64,000 nucleotides of DNA from Halichondria panicea. Its lineage: Eukaryota; Porifera; Demospongiae; Suberitida; Halichondriidae. Within the stretch, counting starts at the first letter, position 1. The number at the start of each line of letters is the position of its first letter. Under the pieces are notes generated by a model. It saw only the letters and a list, made by a program, of their open reading frames with translations. It was not told where the DNA came from and made no database searches. The stretch is taken from positions 3,401,803-3,465,802 of the forward strand of contig NC_087380.1 of assembly GCF_963675165.1 (NCBI RefSeq), written 5' to 3'. Shown here one piece after another: positions 1 to 11,224 of the stretch. Made by a program: the position numbers and the translations under genes.

Positions 1-493
1 ACAGTGCATATAGTACCACTACCTGTTCTCAAATATTTCAGCATGCCGCCTCCAGTCTGGTTTAGTTGTTCCTTAGTTGCTGTGCAAGTCATACATGATA
101 ACAACATCACTATGCATTATATTTCTGGTATGTCACCAGCCGAGGGTTTGCACTTTAGTGCTCTAGTTGTGGTTGTAGTGCTGAATATACCTTTCTGTGC
201 AGAAATATAGTATTTGTAAGTGCCTAAAATTTACATGCTTTTAAAACTCACAGACAGACAGTTTCTTTTCAGTTTAGTTTCTTTTCAGTTTAGTGTGTTA
301 GTGGTTGTTGCGTACAGTGGCACATACCGTAAATATATACGCTATATAAGAGAGGCTATTACAATATTGCAATAAATTATAGTCTCAAGTTCCCACGTAC
401 AGCTCTCAGGGCCTGCATTGGGGATTGTACCTCATTTACTGTCGTGTCACAGTGTCCTTGCATGAACTGTATTCATACATGGCCTGTATATAG

Positions 494-2251
494 GAGGAGA
501 TCGCTGAGCGAAGGATTATTTCTCCTGACACCGTCCTGAGCCACCTGGCCGGTGCCTTGGAGGCTGGCTACATTGTGGATTACAGAAGAGGTGAGATTGT
601 TTTGCTATCTTTGCAGACTCTCATAAAATTATGGCTTAATTTTTCTCTTCTGTATGATTGTGTACAGACATGTAGTGCGCATGTACTCATTAACAGTCTT
701 CCACATCCACTGTTTCTTGTGTGATTTGCTTTAGTGCTAACTTTATGAATGTTGCAGCTGGTCTATCTGAAGATATGGAAGAGCAAATCACACGTGCCAT
801 CAGGAATGAACCCATCTTCTCAGGTATAGTGTAGTTAGAGTGGGATCAGCTACGCAGTACGGTTTTTAATATGTTTTGTGTGTAAAAATTCAGTTTAGCT
901 CTAAACGGTGGCCTAAATGTTCTTTCTGCTCTTAATTCTTAGTGTAGTATGTAGTTTAATGGTTTATGCAGACATTTCCTAATGAGGGAGCATCGTGTTC
1001 TATTTGAAGTAAGTTATTAGCCTATACAAATATGAATGTCAGTTGTAAGACTACAAAATCTCCGAATAAGTGGCTCCCTCTTATATAAAATACATATACC
1101 AATGTATACAGCTATGAATTAAGGTTACTATTAAAGATTACTATTAAAGACCGGCAGTAATTTTAGCATTTTCAGAATTTCTCTGTTTTAGGGCACTAAA
1201 TTTTGTGAATTTGCCAGCAATTTAGCACAATATTTGTCAAAAGATGTATGTATAAATATGAGTTTTAAGGTTGAATGGAAAGAATGGAAAGTTTGGAGTC
1301 AGATATAGACTGGCTAGCTTACTCATAGCGTTTAATAGAAAAAAGAAAAACATTGAAATTCAAAGGTGGTTTTATTATATAATTTAGCGTTAAAAATTAG
1401 TTAAAAATTCGAAAAAAAATTGGTTCTCGTTTATAATAGGTAGCCTAGCTCCTTTTCCCCATAGACATAAGCAAGCTCCAATCCATCATGAAGCAGCTGC
1501 AAGAAACTGTTGACAAAGATGGCCTTTTAACCTATGGACACCTAAAGCTGACGATAGCGGTGATAACCGTTAAGACGGGGTTTATTCGTCCGGGGAAGAT
1601 ATCTGGAGTCCCCACTCACATGGCTAATGTTTCACCACCACAGGTACTATTATATCTAGGCTATAATACCTTTCAATTTTATTGTTAACGTATAGCGTCT
1701 GTATATATAGGGCAAATGCTGTGATACAAAATCTATACGAAAATAAAACTGAGATTTTTAACCTCGTTTGATTAATTATCAAGTGTGGTTTAACGTGTCA
1801 TATCTTGTAGGCAAAACTCACATATTTTACTTATAACCACCCACCCACCCCACCTACACACAACACACAGAGCTCCTCCATCGTAGCCTCTATAGCAGAC
1901 ACTCCTTCCTCTTCCTCACACTCGACCACAGTCACAGCTCCACTACCCATCTCACAGCCGACCACAGCCACGGCTCCACCACCCATCTCACAGCCGACCA
2001 CAGTCATGGCCATCTCACAGCTGACCACAGCCACACCTCCACCACCTATCTCACAGCCGACCACAGCCACAGCTCCACCACCCATCTCACAGCCAACCAG
2101 AGCCATGGCCATCTCACAGCCGACCACAGCCACAGCTCCACCATCCATCTCACAGCCAACCAGAGCCAAGGCTGGCAAGAGAAAACTGCCCGGAAATTTC
2201 GGATACACCTCTCGGTACAAACCAAAAACTAAGAACAAACGATTCTGGTAA
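494..2251 (+). CDS. WRN: Werner syndrome-type RecQ helicase, C-terminal exons (partial)
   Basis: Four exons at about 494-590, 758-823, 1465-1643 and 1871-2251 join in phase and end at TAA. The first two encode a winged/helix-turn-helix segment (EEIAERRIISPDTVLSHLAG, then AGLSEDMEEQITRAIRN) that lines up with the tail of vertebrate WRN beyond HRDC (IAESRI..., then RAGLTPEVQKIIADVIRN). The last exon is mostly a 12-residue Thr/Pro/Ser repeat and ends KRKLPGNFGYTSRY...RFW, resembling the KRRLPVWFAKG tail of WRN. WRN is a nuclear 3'-5' helicase/exonuclease in DNA repair and telomere maintenance. The helicase, exonuclease and HRDC domains must lie upstream of this window. The low-complexity linker is the odd feature. 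The alternative is another RecQ with an HTH_40-type domain; WRN fits best because the tail also matches. Confidence 0.82.
1915..2172 (+). repeat. Coding minisatellite, about 36-bp units, in WRN last exon
   Basis: Imperfect direct repeats of roughly 36 bp, with some shorter units, encode ATAPPPISQPTT-like blocks. The repeat length is a multiple of three, so the frame is kept. The opposite strand is also open here, which is a by-product of the repeat and not a gene. Confidence 0.85.
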
Positions 2252-3190
2252 TTAAACAGCTTTCATATATTCATATACTCTTTTCTGACAACTAATGCGT
2301 TGGTTTATTATTACTCTTCCTTCATATTTTATCAATCCATATATGAACTGTATCTATAATTTATACAAAAACTTAAATTTATAGATCAACCTAAATTTAC
2401 GTCTCTTTTGTTCATAATTATGATTATTATTGCTCTTCCCCTATTTCTAATCATTAATTTATCATCCACGAATCATAACTGTATATATATACACAAACTT
2501 GAATTTATGAATGTACATCTCTCTTTGTTCATATACAATGTTTTTGAAATTATAATACTGATTAGAGTGTAAAGAAACCATAATCTCATAGTTACTGGGC
2601 TAGCCTCGATTCCAGGCCGCTCTCAATTGAGAAAGAGGGGCTGGAATCGAGGCTATTACTGGGCTATCAAGGAAGGAAGCAGACCAGAGGATCGAGAAGA
2701 GATAATTTATATCAACACCAAGATTTAAAAATTAATGTGTATTTTACTGTGTACGCTGCATGTGCTGGAGTTCGCTCCTGATGAATATGGTGCATGGTTA
2801 TGTTGCTTTTGGAATGGGTAAACTATAGCCATATCATACAGAATAACATAATAAATACAGAATAATGATTGTCCTACTTATAATTTTGAGAACAAATAAT
2901 TATATCTACTTCATATCTCACTCACTATAATTATAACAAACAGTTTAAAGATCACAAATCAGTACGCAGAGTCAGGAGTGCACTCCAGTCCTGGCGGAGT
3001 GTAGATCGATATACAATTAGCTAAATAAAGGAAATGGGACAACTGCAGTGCGCTCTCGTGTAAATTGACTGATGTTATATAATTGTGATGATGTCCAGGG
3101 GACCCCAACACTATGACATCGTGTTACTAGTGAGCATAAAATTAATGCAATTTTGCAATTTTGAGCGCTTCACAAAGTAAATCGCAAATA
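2252..3190. other. Intergenic, AT-rich
   Basis: No convincing exon is seen between the WRN stop and the TA-flanked MITE. The only structure found is the 55-bp foldback element annotated separately. Confidence 0.5.
2601..2655. mobile_element. 55-bp foldback element with 9-bp target duplication
   Basis: The element begins TAGCCTCGATTCCAGGCC and ends with its near-perfect reverse complement, with only a short loop. It is flanked by the direct repeat ttactgggc at 2592-2600 and 2656-2664. Two relatives with the same termini and 9-bp duplications lie at 35420-35482 and 63508-63574. A 9-bp duplication is typical of Mutator-like (MULE) elements; this assignment is inference. Confidence 0.8.
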
Positions 3191-3946
3191 CAGTAGACTC
3201 TCGTTAATCCGGCCACCCTTGGGACCATGCAGCTTGGCCGGAATAGCGAGGTGGCCGTACTTCAGATAATTAGCCGCGGCTTAAAAACGACCTTACCTCA
3301 AATATAATCACTGATTTGCGGTTCTTGTCTCGAGGATAATGAAAGATAATGAATCATTCTGCTCTCTATTGAAGTGTAATCCAATTTTATTTACTAAACC
3401 ACACCCAAAACATCATATCCGGCCGTAATACAAAAACGTTATTCGGGACAGCCAGCACTGGCCGGTAAACGGAATAGAGAGTGGCCGTACTTCAGGGTAG
3501 ATGGGCGTGCCCGTCCCCGGCCATAAAAATGGGGGGACAGGTTTCAGCCCTATCTAGCATTTGTTCTGCTGTTCCCGTACTAACTATGAATATAGTTAAT
3601 ATTAGCCGCGCCTCTAACCACAGAGCTCAGCTTGCTGCAGAGAAGGGGAGGGGCTGGGAAGCCAAGGAATGCATTACGTAAGAACTATACAATCTGATTG
3701 GTGCTGAAATATATTACGTAAGCAGTCTGCAATCTGATTGGTGCTGCATGATTTTCTGCAGCAGAACGAATGCTAGATAGGGCTGAAACCCGTCCCCCCA
3801 TTTTTATGGCTGGGGACGGGCACGCCCATCTAACTTCAGGGTGAGTTTTGTTCAGTAAACATAGAGGTAGCATTCCGTGCCAAGCCAAATGGCCGGTATA
3901 TCGAGGTGGCCGTACTTCAGAGAGCCGGAATAGCGAGAGTCTACTG
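3191..3946. mobile_element. Non-autonomous TA-flanked DNA transposon (MITE, pogo/Tc1-mariner-like)
   Basis: Terminal inverted repeats of about 25 bp (CAGTAGACTCTCGTTAATCC at the left, its near complement at 3922-3946) are flanked by TA on both sides. The CAGTAG...CCGG type of terminus recalls pogo/Tigger elements. Inside is a second inverted repeat, about 3498-3560 against 3771-3833, plus a 43-bp direct repeat around 3674-3750 containing AATCTGATTGGTGCTG. No transposase is encoded, and open frames inside it are repeat artefacts. Confidence 0.78.
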
Positions 3947-4146
3947 TATACCATGCAATTGTTGTATGACGTCACAGTCCGCCAGAATGCAACGATTAGT
4001 ATGCTGATTAGGCTGATTCGCACACTAGGTCTTTCACCTGCAATATACTCTTTAGTAACCTAATACTGATAACTGGTTTTGGTATTGTTTTAAAATTACA
4101 AGAATTTTCGTAACCAACACATTTACTAAAGGCAGTTGCTTACAGC

Positions 4147-4363
4147 CATCATTTATATACCGATCATGTTTTTAGCCATTGTTTTTACATTCCGAGCTGT
4201 GAAGAAACTGCGTGCTTGTAGGAAAACATTGACCACTGAGACACACTCAGACAATGAGTTTTTAGAGTATCTCGATATCTTAAGTGGTGAAAAAGTTCTT
4301 GAAGAAACTGATGTAGAACTTAGCACTTTCCATAATAGTTACAAACAATGTGAGACGAACTGA
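4147..4363 (+). CDS. Possible terminal exon: one membrane helix plus acidic tail, unidentified
   Basis: An acceptor-like site (gcttacag) precedes an open frame to 4363. It encodes one hydrophobic stretch (AIIYIPIMFLAIVFTF), a basic stop-transfer segment (RAVKKLRACRK) and an acidic tail of about 45 residues. It could be the last exon of a membrane protein whose other exons I cannot find, or a chance frame. No family is recognised. Confidence 0.22.
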
Positions 4364-4786
4364 AAATGTGTAGTGAATTCGCATTCCACACACTATATAC
4401 ATGTAATTATTATAGTTGTTCACACGGATTTTTTTTCTCTTATATTAGACTGTAATGTATATCCATTCATTCAGACATTCACACATGACATGCTTGCATG
4501 TTCTTTTATTGATTCCTGTCTTACAATCAAAGTTGGCATGAGCAAGAGCGTATAAAGAGAAGAGGGCATGCAACTCGCAATGTATACTGTGTATGTGTCG
4601 TATTATTGATGAGTCAGCAGGATATTCTATATTTAGCCAACCGATCGAGGCTAGGCTATAGTCTAGAGTATAAAGTGCACCTTATTGGGAAAGAAAGTAC
4701 TGTAGGTGCTGATATAAGCATAAACGTTTGTGAAAAGCTGTTTTAAGAACAGGGGATATAATTATGTACTATAACAAATGATATAG

Positions 4787-4908
4787 CTAGGTCTGTCTTC
4801 TACGTTTGGCTAGCCTGACTTCTTTCTCTTCAGCTGTTTCTTGGTCTCTTGCTTGCCTCTCTCGATCCCTCATTCGAAGCCTTTCTTGTTTGCTTTTGTA
4901 GTCAGTAT
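4787..4908 (-). pseudogene. Fragment with Arg/Glu-rich motif seen in some mobile-element proteins
   Basis: The minus strand encodes RLRMRDRERQARDQETAEEK followed by EVRLAKRRR. This kind of R/E/A-rich block is common in N-terminal repeats of Helitron-like helicase proteins of invertebrates. Nothing else of such a protein is visible nearby, so this is at most a remnant. Confidence 0.2.
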
Positions 4909-6600
4909 GCGCTATGCATACAGTTGTGCAAAATACACGCGGAATACATGAAATTGGTAAGGACCGCGTGTGTAAAAACCAGCTATCAGGCCGTACCGTA
5001 CGTACCATTACATACGTAGACTACGTCGTAGTAAGGTAAATCATAGATGATACAGTACTGACGTGAATGTGAAACGTTTCCGGATTCCGGTATTCTGCTT
5101 GAAGCTATCATAGTAACGAGCATATCCGAGGTAATTTACTAGTTTCCGTAAATTAAGCAATTTGATCCAAATAAACGCCGAGGAAATTATCGAGGTTATA
5201 CCAAGCAGCTGTGTAAGTGAGTTGGCAGAACTGGCCAGAGACAGATAAAAGAGAATCTATGTATTAACAGAAAGGATATTGATGCTGCAAGTGTATTAAG
5301 CGAAGACAGTAGTAGTGACTGTGAGGAGGTAGAATGAGTAGAGGAAGTACAGTCCAGTGCAAGATGATATTAACTATTCTATAATTAGTCTAGTAAATAG
5401 TCTATAATTATTATTTTATAGTAGATCTACCCCTGTACCCATGTAATTATATCCAAAAAGCAAGCCACTCAATGTTGGTAGCATGCATGTAGATCAAAAG
5501 AAGTGTGGCTGACTCGTAACACTAGCATGAGATAAGCAAACGGGTGAAATTGTTGATGATCTGTACGTACGTGTACGTATACATGCTAATAATTATTATA
5601 ATAGTCTTGAGAGTATTAATTTATAGTACACGATAAACTGTTTCTTGATCGTTTACGAAGTGGCTGTGAGAGAGACACATTCCAACTTGCCGGTTCGAAA
5701 TTCCTATACAAGTGTAGATACACGGCACTTGAAAAGAGGTTGGACGTTAATGCTGTCTTCACCGATGGTGTTGCCTAGAGAAGTAGCACTCGAGTAGGTC
5801 CTGGGATAAATTTCACTTGATAGTATAATTAGCTAACATTTGGCAATTGATATCTTAGCTCAGCGAAAGACAACACTGCAATTTGGAAAGTTAATGACAT
5901 GTACATGTACGTGTGAACTTATTGATAGAAATCATAATTGTAGTTGTAATAAGAACGTAGCATTAATTTTTGTTTAACAGTACATGTACATGGATTTTAC
6001 ATATTTTTCTTGAGGCTGTATTTTTCCAATAACTTTACTGTATGCTTAGTTAATAGATTCTCCTGCTGCATCAATACACGAAGGTTTTCATCAGCTAAAT
6101 ATGCAAAAAGTAGGCTCAACAGGTTTAGAAATAACCTCACGCAAAAAGTGCAACTAACTCATGCTTTAGCCCTTTCTATAGCACTTAAACTTTCATAACA
6201 GTTGTCAAACATAGATTCTCCTCGTAGTTTACAGTGTACTTCAAGTATTACTACTGAATGGTAACCTGAATATTTACTGTCCAAGCCAAAAATCTCACAC
6301 AAAGTATTTTTACAGGAAAATTTATGCTAAAATATGATATTCTCCCATGAGCTTAGAGAAACTAGTCTTACCTACAAGCCCACTGCAAGTATCAATGTGT
6401 GCCGGTCATTTTCACCAGTTTTCAGACACGGAACACTGTTTACTACGCTCTGGTTGCTATATAAACATGACAGTTACAGGGTTTCTAACATAATCTGCTC
6501 GTTACGATGATAGCTTCAGACAATTCCCGTGGACCCCTCCGGATACTAGGCCGTTTCACATCCACGTCAGTACTGTATCATCTATGGGTAAATAGAAAAA
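4909..6600. other. Intergenic, no supported gene
   Basis: AT-rich sequence with scattered stops in all frames. A short open stretch around 5278-5337 (DIDAASVLSEDSSSDCEEVE then stop) could be a transposase tail but has no support. I looked here for the missing first exon of HYI and did not find it. Confidence 0.4.
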
Positions 6601-6602
6601 AC

Positions 6603-7957
6603 TTTTTTTTTTTTTTCTTATTGCAAGTGAGAAGACAAAAGACAAAAGACAAAACAAAAAAAACAACAAAAACATGTGACATAATTTTATAAAGTTCCTG
6701 GGTGAAAACACATGTTTCAGACCGATAGCACCCGGCCTTCTTGAGTTGCTAGGTCAATAGTGCCAGTGTCTAAGGCCTTCCATGGTGTGGTGGTGGTGAA
6801 TGACTTCCTAGAGCCTCTGATGCACATAATCTCTGATCTTATGAGGGGCAAATTTAGCCTACACCTCATCCAATTCAGAGTTGTGCTGTATGTTTTGTCA
6901 TGTTTCTCTGCCAGCATTAAAGCTAGTTTCTTGTAGACAATATCTGCAGCCGGACCCATATCTCCAGCAGCAGAGAAAACCAAAGGCGTAAACGATCCAT
7001 GTTCGACTTCTCTTACACGCTGTTCATAAGCTCTCTTCTTCTCCATCTCGTTTCTTCTGTAGCTCTGGGCCATGGTGGAGCGGCGATAGGTAGGTGCGTA
7101 CGGGTTGAAGACCCTGACATCAAAAAATGCACTCTGTCTATCGTTGCTCCAGAAGCTCTCCAGGGCCACAACATCAAGGCGAGCCCCATCCTCGCGGTTG
7201 GTTGTCCTAAGTTGGAACTGCTCTTCCGTCACAGGCTGTAAGGTTGGTTCAATACCCACATCTGGACATACTTCGCTCATAAGATTTGCTGTGATGTTGC
7301 GTATTTCATTATGTCTTATTGTTGGAAATCCTCCCCTAGAGCAGCTGAGTGCATGCTCTACTGTGAAGTGAAGTCCACAGACACAGTGAGAGGGTAGGTT
7401 CTGAGGCCGCCAGCCGTACCTGAGGCAAAGAGCATCTCTGAAGGCTCCCTTGTGTAGCATGAAACCATGCTCTGCAATAGGCAGCGCTGTTATCCAGCTT
7501 GAGGTACCTTTCTCTGAGCATATTCCAACCATTTTTTCAAATTGTTTGGTAGTTCTTCATTTAGCTCACTTGCTGTCCTGGCTTCCATCTGTCGGCGGAA
7601 TTTTTTGGCATTGTTCCTCAGTCTGGCTTGCTCTTGCTTCATTGTAGGTTCGTATATATCGGATTGGTCAAGTATCAGGCTGACTAGTGGTGCTGAGATT
7701 GACATGCTCATCGTGAACTGACCAGGGCTTGTTTCACACGGGTTTGCTATACCAAGTCCCCCATGGCGGGCTGGGAGTGCCATTATAAAAAACTGCCATA
7801 CAAAACTAGGGTGACGCAAGCGCCATGGGGCAAGCGACGCATCCAACTCTGCTGAAAGATATTGTGCAAATGACACCACATCTTGTGGCAGGTTGATGAC
7901 ATGGTCTGCGTATTCATACTGTCCAAGTGGTAATCGATAGATGGACATTGTTGGCAT
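6603..7957 (-). mobile_element. 5'-truncated non-LTR retroelement with restriction-like endonuclease-type C terminus, copy 1
   Basis: The minus strand encodes about 410 residues of a retroelement polyprotein tail, in two frames that shift near 7500-7530. The upstream part carries LPARHGGLGIANP, the thumb/connector region seen in cnidarian and sponge elements. The downstream part has a Cys-Cys-His-Cys finger (CVCGLHFTVEHALSC), then RHNEIRNITA, then a degenerate PD-(D/E)XK-like pair (GARLDVV ... AFFDVRVFNP). That order matches the zinc knuckle plus endonuclease tail of R2/NeSL-like elements; placement in that group is inference. The 3' end is a run of 14 T on the plus strand (6604-6617), equivalent to a poly(A) tail. 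The reverse-transcriptase core is missing. A near-identical copy lies at 52708-53592. Confidence 0.78.
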
Positions 7958-8032
7958 GACTGCAGATTATAGATATAAACAGCATCTTGGATTGAACAGC
8001 AGAGTGTTCAAATAGAGGCATATCGGGATTCA

Positions 8033-9060
8033 CTTTGTATGCCTCTGCCTGCATATGTTATCTACAATAAACCTAGGTAAAGTATTCCAGTGAGTAATAA
8101 CTTCTATAAAAAAGGAAGACTTGTGTGCAATAGTGCTTACATATGGCTTAAAAAGTGGTTTGGAGTGCGGGAAACGGGGTGAGGGTGAGGCGTGAAGAGG
8201 TTGGAGGGTATGCATGAATTGTTATTAATAGCATACTTTTAGTTTTTGTATTTTTCTTCTGATGGTAAGCGGCAACCAGTTTAGTTCTTCTATAGTAGGA
8301 TATTGTACGGTTCCTTCCATTTGCCCGTGATCACCCTGCCAGCGAACTTCTGAACATTCTCTAGGGCCAAGTTATCAACTGAGCTCCGAGGGTCCCAGAT
8401 CGCACAGCAGTACTCTAGTTTGGGGAGGGTAGTGGTCTTATAGATTTGGTGTCTTAATTTTGCCGGGGCATGTCGGAGGTGCCTACGCATCATGCCAAGT
8501 TGTCTTTTGGCCAATTTGCATACGGACCTGATGTGGTCAGACCAAGTAAGATTGCTGGAGATTGACACACCAAGGTACTTCACACACTTGCTGGGGGAAA
8601 TTGTGTGGCCATTAACAGTTACGTTGATGGCAGGTTGTCTTCTACATCTTGTGATTGGAATTAAGGAGCTGGGTTTTGGAGTGATTGGGGCTGAGACCTT
8701 GCTCACTGATCCAGGTCATGATTCTATCAATGATATCCTGTTGGAGGTCTTTTACATCAGTTTGGTTATCAATAGGTTTGAATAAGAGTATATCATCAGC
8801 GTACAGGGCGAGCTCTGTGTCTTGGGACAGGTGTACATCAGTGATTGAGTTCATAAAGATGTTGAACATCAGAGGGCCCAGATAGATCTTTGAGGGACTC
8901 CTGATGTTACCCTGGTTGGGTCCGAAGTGCATCCCTCTAGAACAACTCTCTGGCTCCTGCCTGTTAGGTAGTCTTTAAACCATGTGAGTAGTGGACCTGA
9001 GATGCCCATCTTTGAGAGGGATGAGATCACTATGTGTGTGAAATTATCAGGTTTCAAGGG
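8033..9060 (-). mobile_element. 5'-truncated LINE reverse transcriptase (jockey/CR1-like), degraded
   Basis: Minus-strand reverse-transcriptase blocks appear in the right order but in shifting frames: GPLLTWFKDYLTGRSQRVVL and SGVPQ (8880-9057), the catalytic ELALYADDILLF (about 8770-8810), VKYLGVSISSNLTWSDHI (about 8510-8590), LPKLEYCCAIWDP, and the typical end block ITHWNTLPRFIV (about 8050-8110). At least three frame breaks and a damaged GPQGS block make it inactive. It belongs to a different lineage from the element at 6603-7957. Its 5' truncation point abuts a HYI intron, so the insertion probably sits inside HYI. Confidence 0.82.
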
Positions 9061-9100
9061 AGTTGAGTTTGGAGCTGATGTCTTTCAACTTCTTCAAAAG

Positions 9101-10954
9101 AGGAGCTGGTGAAGGCTAAGGAGAGAGCTGGGGTGGAGGTTGTGGGACTGTGTGGACCTAATGGTGAGCTCAGCAGTTGCTATGGGGGATATATAACATA
9201 GCCTGCAACTTGCTTATTGCAAAAGGGGAGGGGTTGGCCTGAGGAATGATTGTCAGGCAGTACTCTGACTGCATAGAAGGAAGATGATTGTGAACATTTA
9301 ATATTGTTTTAGCTGCTAATGAGATTTTCTGTATTTATACTGTCTTTCCTCCCTTCGACATTTGTGTTTTCAAGCCTGTATATAGAGCCCCAGTGTTGTG
9401 TTGTCTGGTTACCACCCACTCTATGTTACCCCACCCACCCACCCTATGTCACCCCCTGCCCACCTACTCTATGTCATCCCCTGCCCACCCACCCTATATT
9501 ACCCCCCTGCCCACCCACTCTATGTCACTCCCTGCCCACCCACCCTATGTTACCCCCCTGCCCACCCTATGTCACCCCCTGCCCACCTACTCTATGTCAT
9601 CCCCTGCCCACCCACCCTATGTTACCCCCCTGCCCACCCACTCTATGTCACTCCCTGCCTATCCACCTTATGTTACCCCCCTGCCCACCCTATGTCACTC
9701 CCTGCCCACCCACCCTATGTTACCCCACCCACCCACCCTATGTCACCCCCTGCCCACCTACTCTATGTCACTCCCTGCCCACCCACCCTATGTTACCCCC
9801 CTGCCCACCTACTCTATGTTACCTCCCCCACCCATCTACAGGATCCCCTGGAGAGTACGGGGTGGCAGCTGTGCCTGGGAGAGAGGAGGATTTCAAGACA
9901 TTCCTGAGCACTGCCATTGAGTATGCAGTGGCTCTCAAGTGCCCACGGTACGTAGTCTAAAGTGCATGACAATTACGCTTTACACAATTTTTTTAGAGAA
10001 GCATACATTTTTATCTATCCCCACTCTCTCCTCCTTTCCCACTATCTCCCATTCTTTCCCCCCTTCGTACCCACTATCCGCAATCTTATATAGCTGCTAG
10101 CAATGCGATGTATGGCTTCAGGGATTATGTTTGTGCCCCCAGGGTGCATATGCTGACTGGGGCAGTTGATCCTTCTATTCGTGACAACGCTGAGCAGACA
10201 TTCATTGCTAACTTGAAGCATGCAGCTCAAGAGTGTGCAAAGGTGAAACTCTTGTGTGCCTTTTATAAATTGACTACTTTTATTTGTTTTCCTCAGCATA
10301 ACATAACAGTCTTAATCGAACCCATCTCTGTGATACCCAACTACTTCTTGACACACCAGCAGCAGGGTAATGTGGATACATTAATCATATCTTGGTGATC
10401 ATTTACTATGTCCACTACATTGTATAGCTGTTGATATTCTCAAGAAGGTTGACTACCCAAATGTCAAGTTGGAGTTTGTAAGTTCTACCATATTTATCCC
10501 CCCCCCCCCAACCACACACACGCTTCACCCCACACTCCATGCAGGACGTCTTCCATGCACAGAGAATGGACGGCAACCTCACTGAGTTTCTCAGGAGCAA
10601 CCTTCAGTATGTAGGTATAAGCAATTCATAGCTACGTATTATATACTTGTTCTTTGCCACCCCCCCCCCCTTAGTTAAGGACTGCATGCATATACAAAAC
10701 TGCATTTTTGCTGGCTAGTTTATTGTCTTGTATGTGTGTGTTACAATGGCCTCATTGTGTTATGCAGGTCACATTCAGATAAGCCAAGTGCCTGGAAGAC
10801 ACGAGCCAGATGAAAAGGGGGAAGTTAATTTCCCCTTCCTCATTGATACCCTGCAGTCTATATGGGTTATCAGGGGTGGTTGGCGTGCGAGTACATTCCT
10901 GCCACAACAACCGAGGAGGGACTTCACTGGACCAAGAACTACATCGGAAAATGA
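9101..10954 (+). CDS. HYI: Putative hydroxypyruvate isomerase, 5' exon missing, frameshifted
   Basis: Exons at about 9101-9163, 9842-9947, 10143-10242, 10297-10366, 10428-10477, 10545-10614 and 10768-10954 join in phase. Landmarks follow vertebrate HYI in order: GEYGVAAVPGREEDF, ALKCPRVHMLTG, LIEPISVIPNYFL, PNVKLEFDVFHAQRMDGNLT, HIQISQVPGRHEPDEKGEVN, and GYQGWLACEYIPAT to a TGA. The family is a TIM barrel; the Glu of LIEP, Asp of FDVFH and Glu of CEY sit at expected metal-site positions. The reaction is hydroxypyruvate to tartronate semialdehyde. In the last exon two extra bases in TCTATATGGG (10857-10866) break the frame between DTLQS and GYQGW. The N-terminal exon was not found; two retroelements lie directly upstream. 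Confidence 0.85.
9419..9836 (+). repeat. CT-rich minisatellite in a HYI intron
   Basis: Tandem, higher-order repeat built from blocks like CACCCTATGTTACCCCCCTG and CACTCTATGTCACTCCCTG, roughly 24 bp each and often paired into about 48 bp. It fills most of the intron between HYI exons ending at 9163 and starting at 9842. All three plus-strand frames are open through it, which is a consequence of the repeat. Confidence 0.9.
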
Positions 10955-11202
10955 AGACCAACTATTGTTGATGCCACTCTACAATAATATTGCAAGTACA
11001 TGTAGTTTTGTGAGATAATGATCACTGCATGTACACATTTATAAAGATGAGCTGCAAATCAGTACAAATCATAATGAGTAATGATTTTTGCATATCATTC
11101 ACAGTCAAATGGGTAGTAATAAAATCAAGACCAGCCAATTCCAGCTAGCCACTTCACTGTTCCACTGTTCTCTATATTCTTGCTAACATTCTCCACAGTA
11201 CT

Positions 11203-11224
11203 TGTGTGTGTGTGTGTGTGTGTG
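11203..11224. repeat. (TG)n microsatellite in ATM intron
   Basis: About eleven TG units just upstream of the first ATM exon. Confidence 0.85.

Noticed and set aside
1831..2238. Antisense Gly/Cys/Val-rich frame of about 135 residues
   Set aside because: Complement of the WRN coding minisatellite; no start context or family similarity.
3685..4023. Antisense frame of about 112 residues
   Set aside because: Lies across the inner arms and right terminus of the TA-flanked MITE; it is repeat-derived.
7105..7371. Plus-strand frames over the first retroelement copy and minus-strand frames over the second
   Set aside because: Shadows of the element's coding strand; the two copies show the same shadows in mirrored orientation.
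9319..9960. Three overlapping Pro/Cys/His-rich open frames on the plus strand
   Set aside because: All arise from the CT-rich minisatellite inside a HYI intron; only the short piece from 9842 is coding, in the HYI frame.
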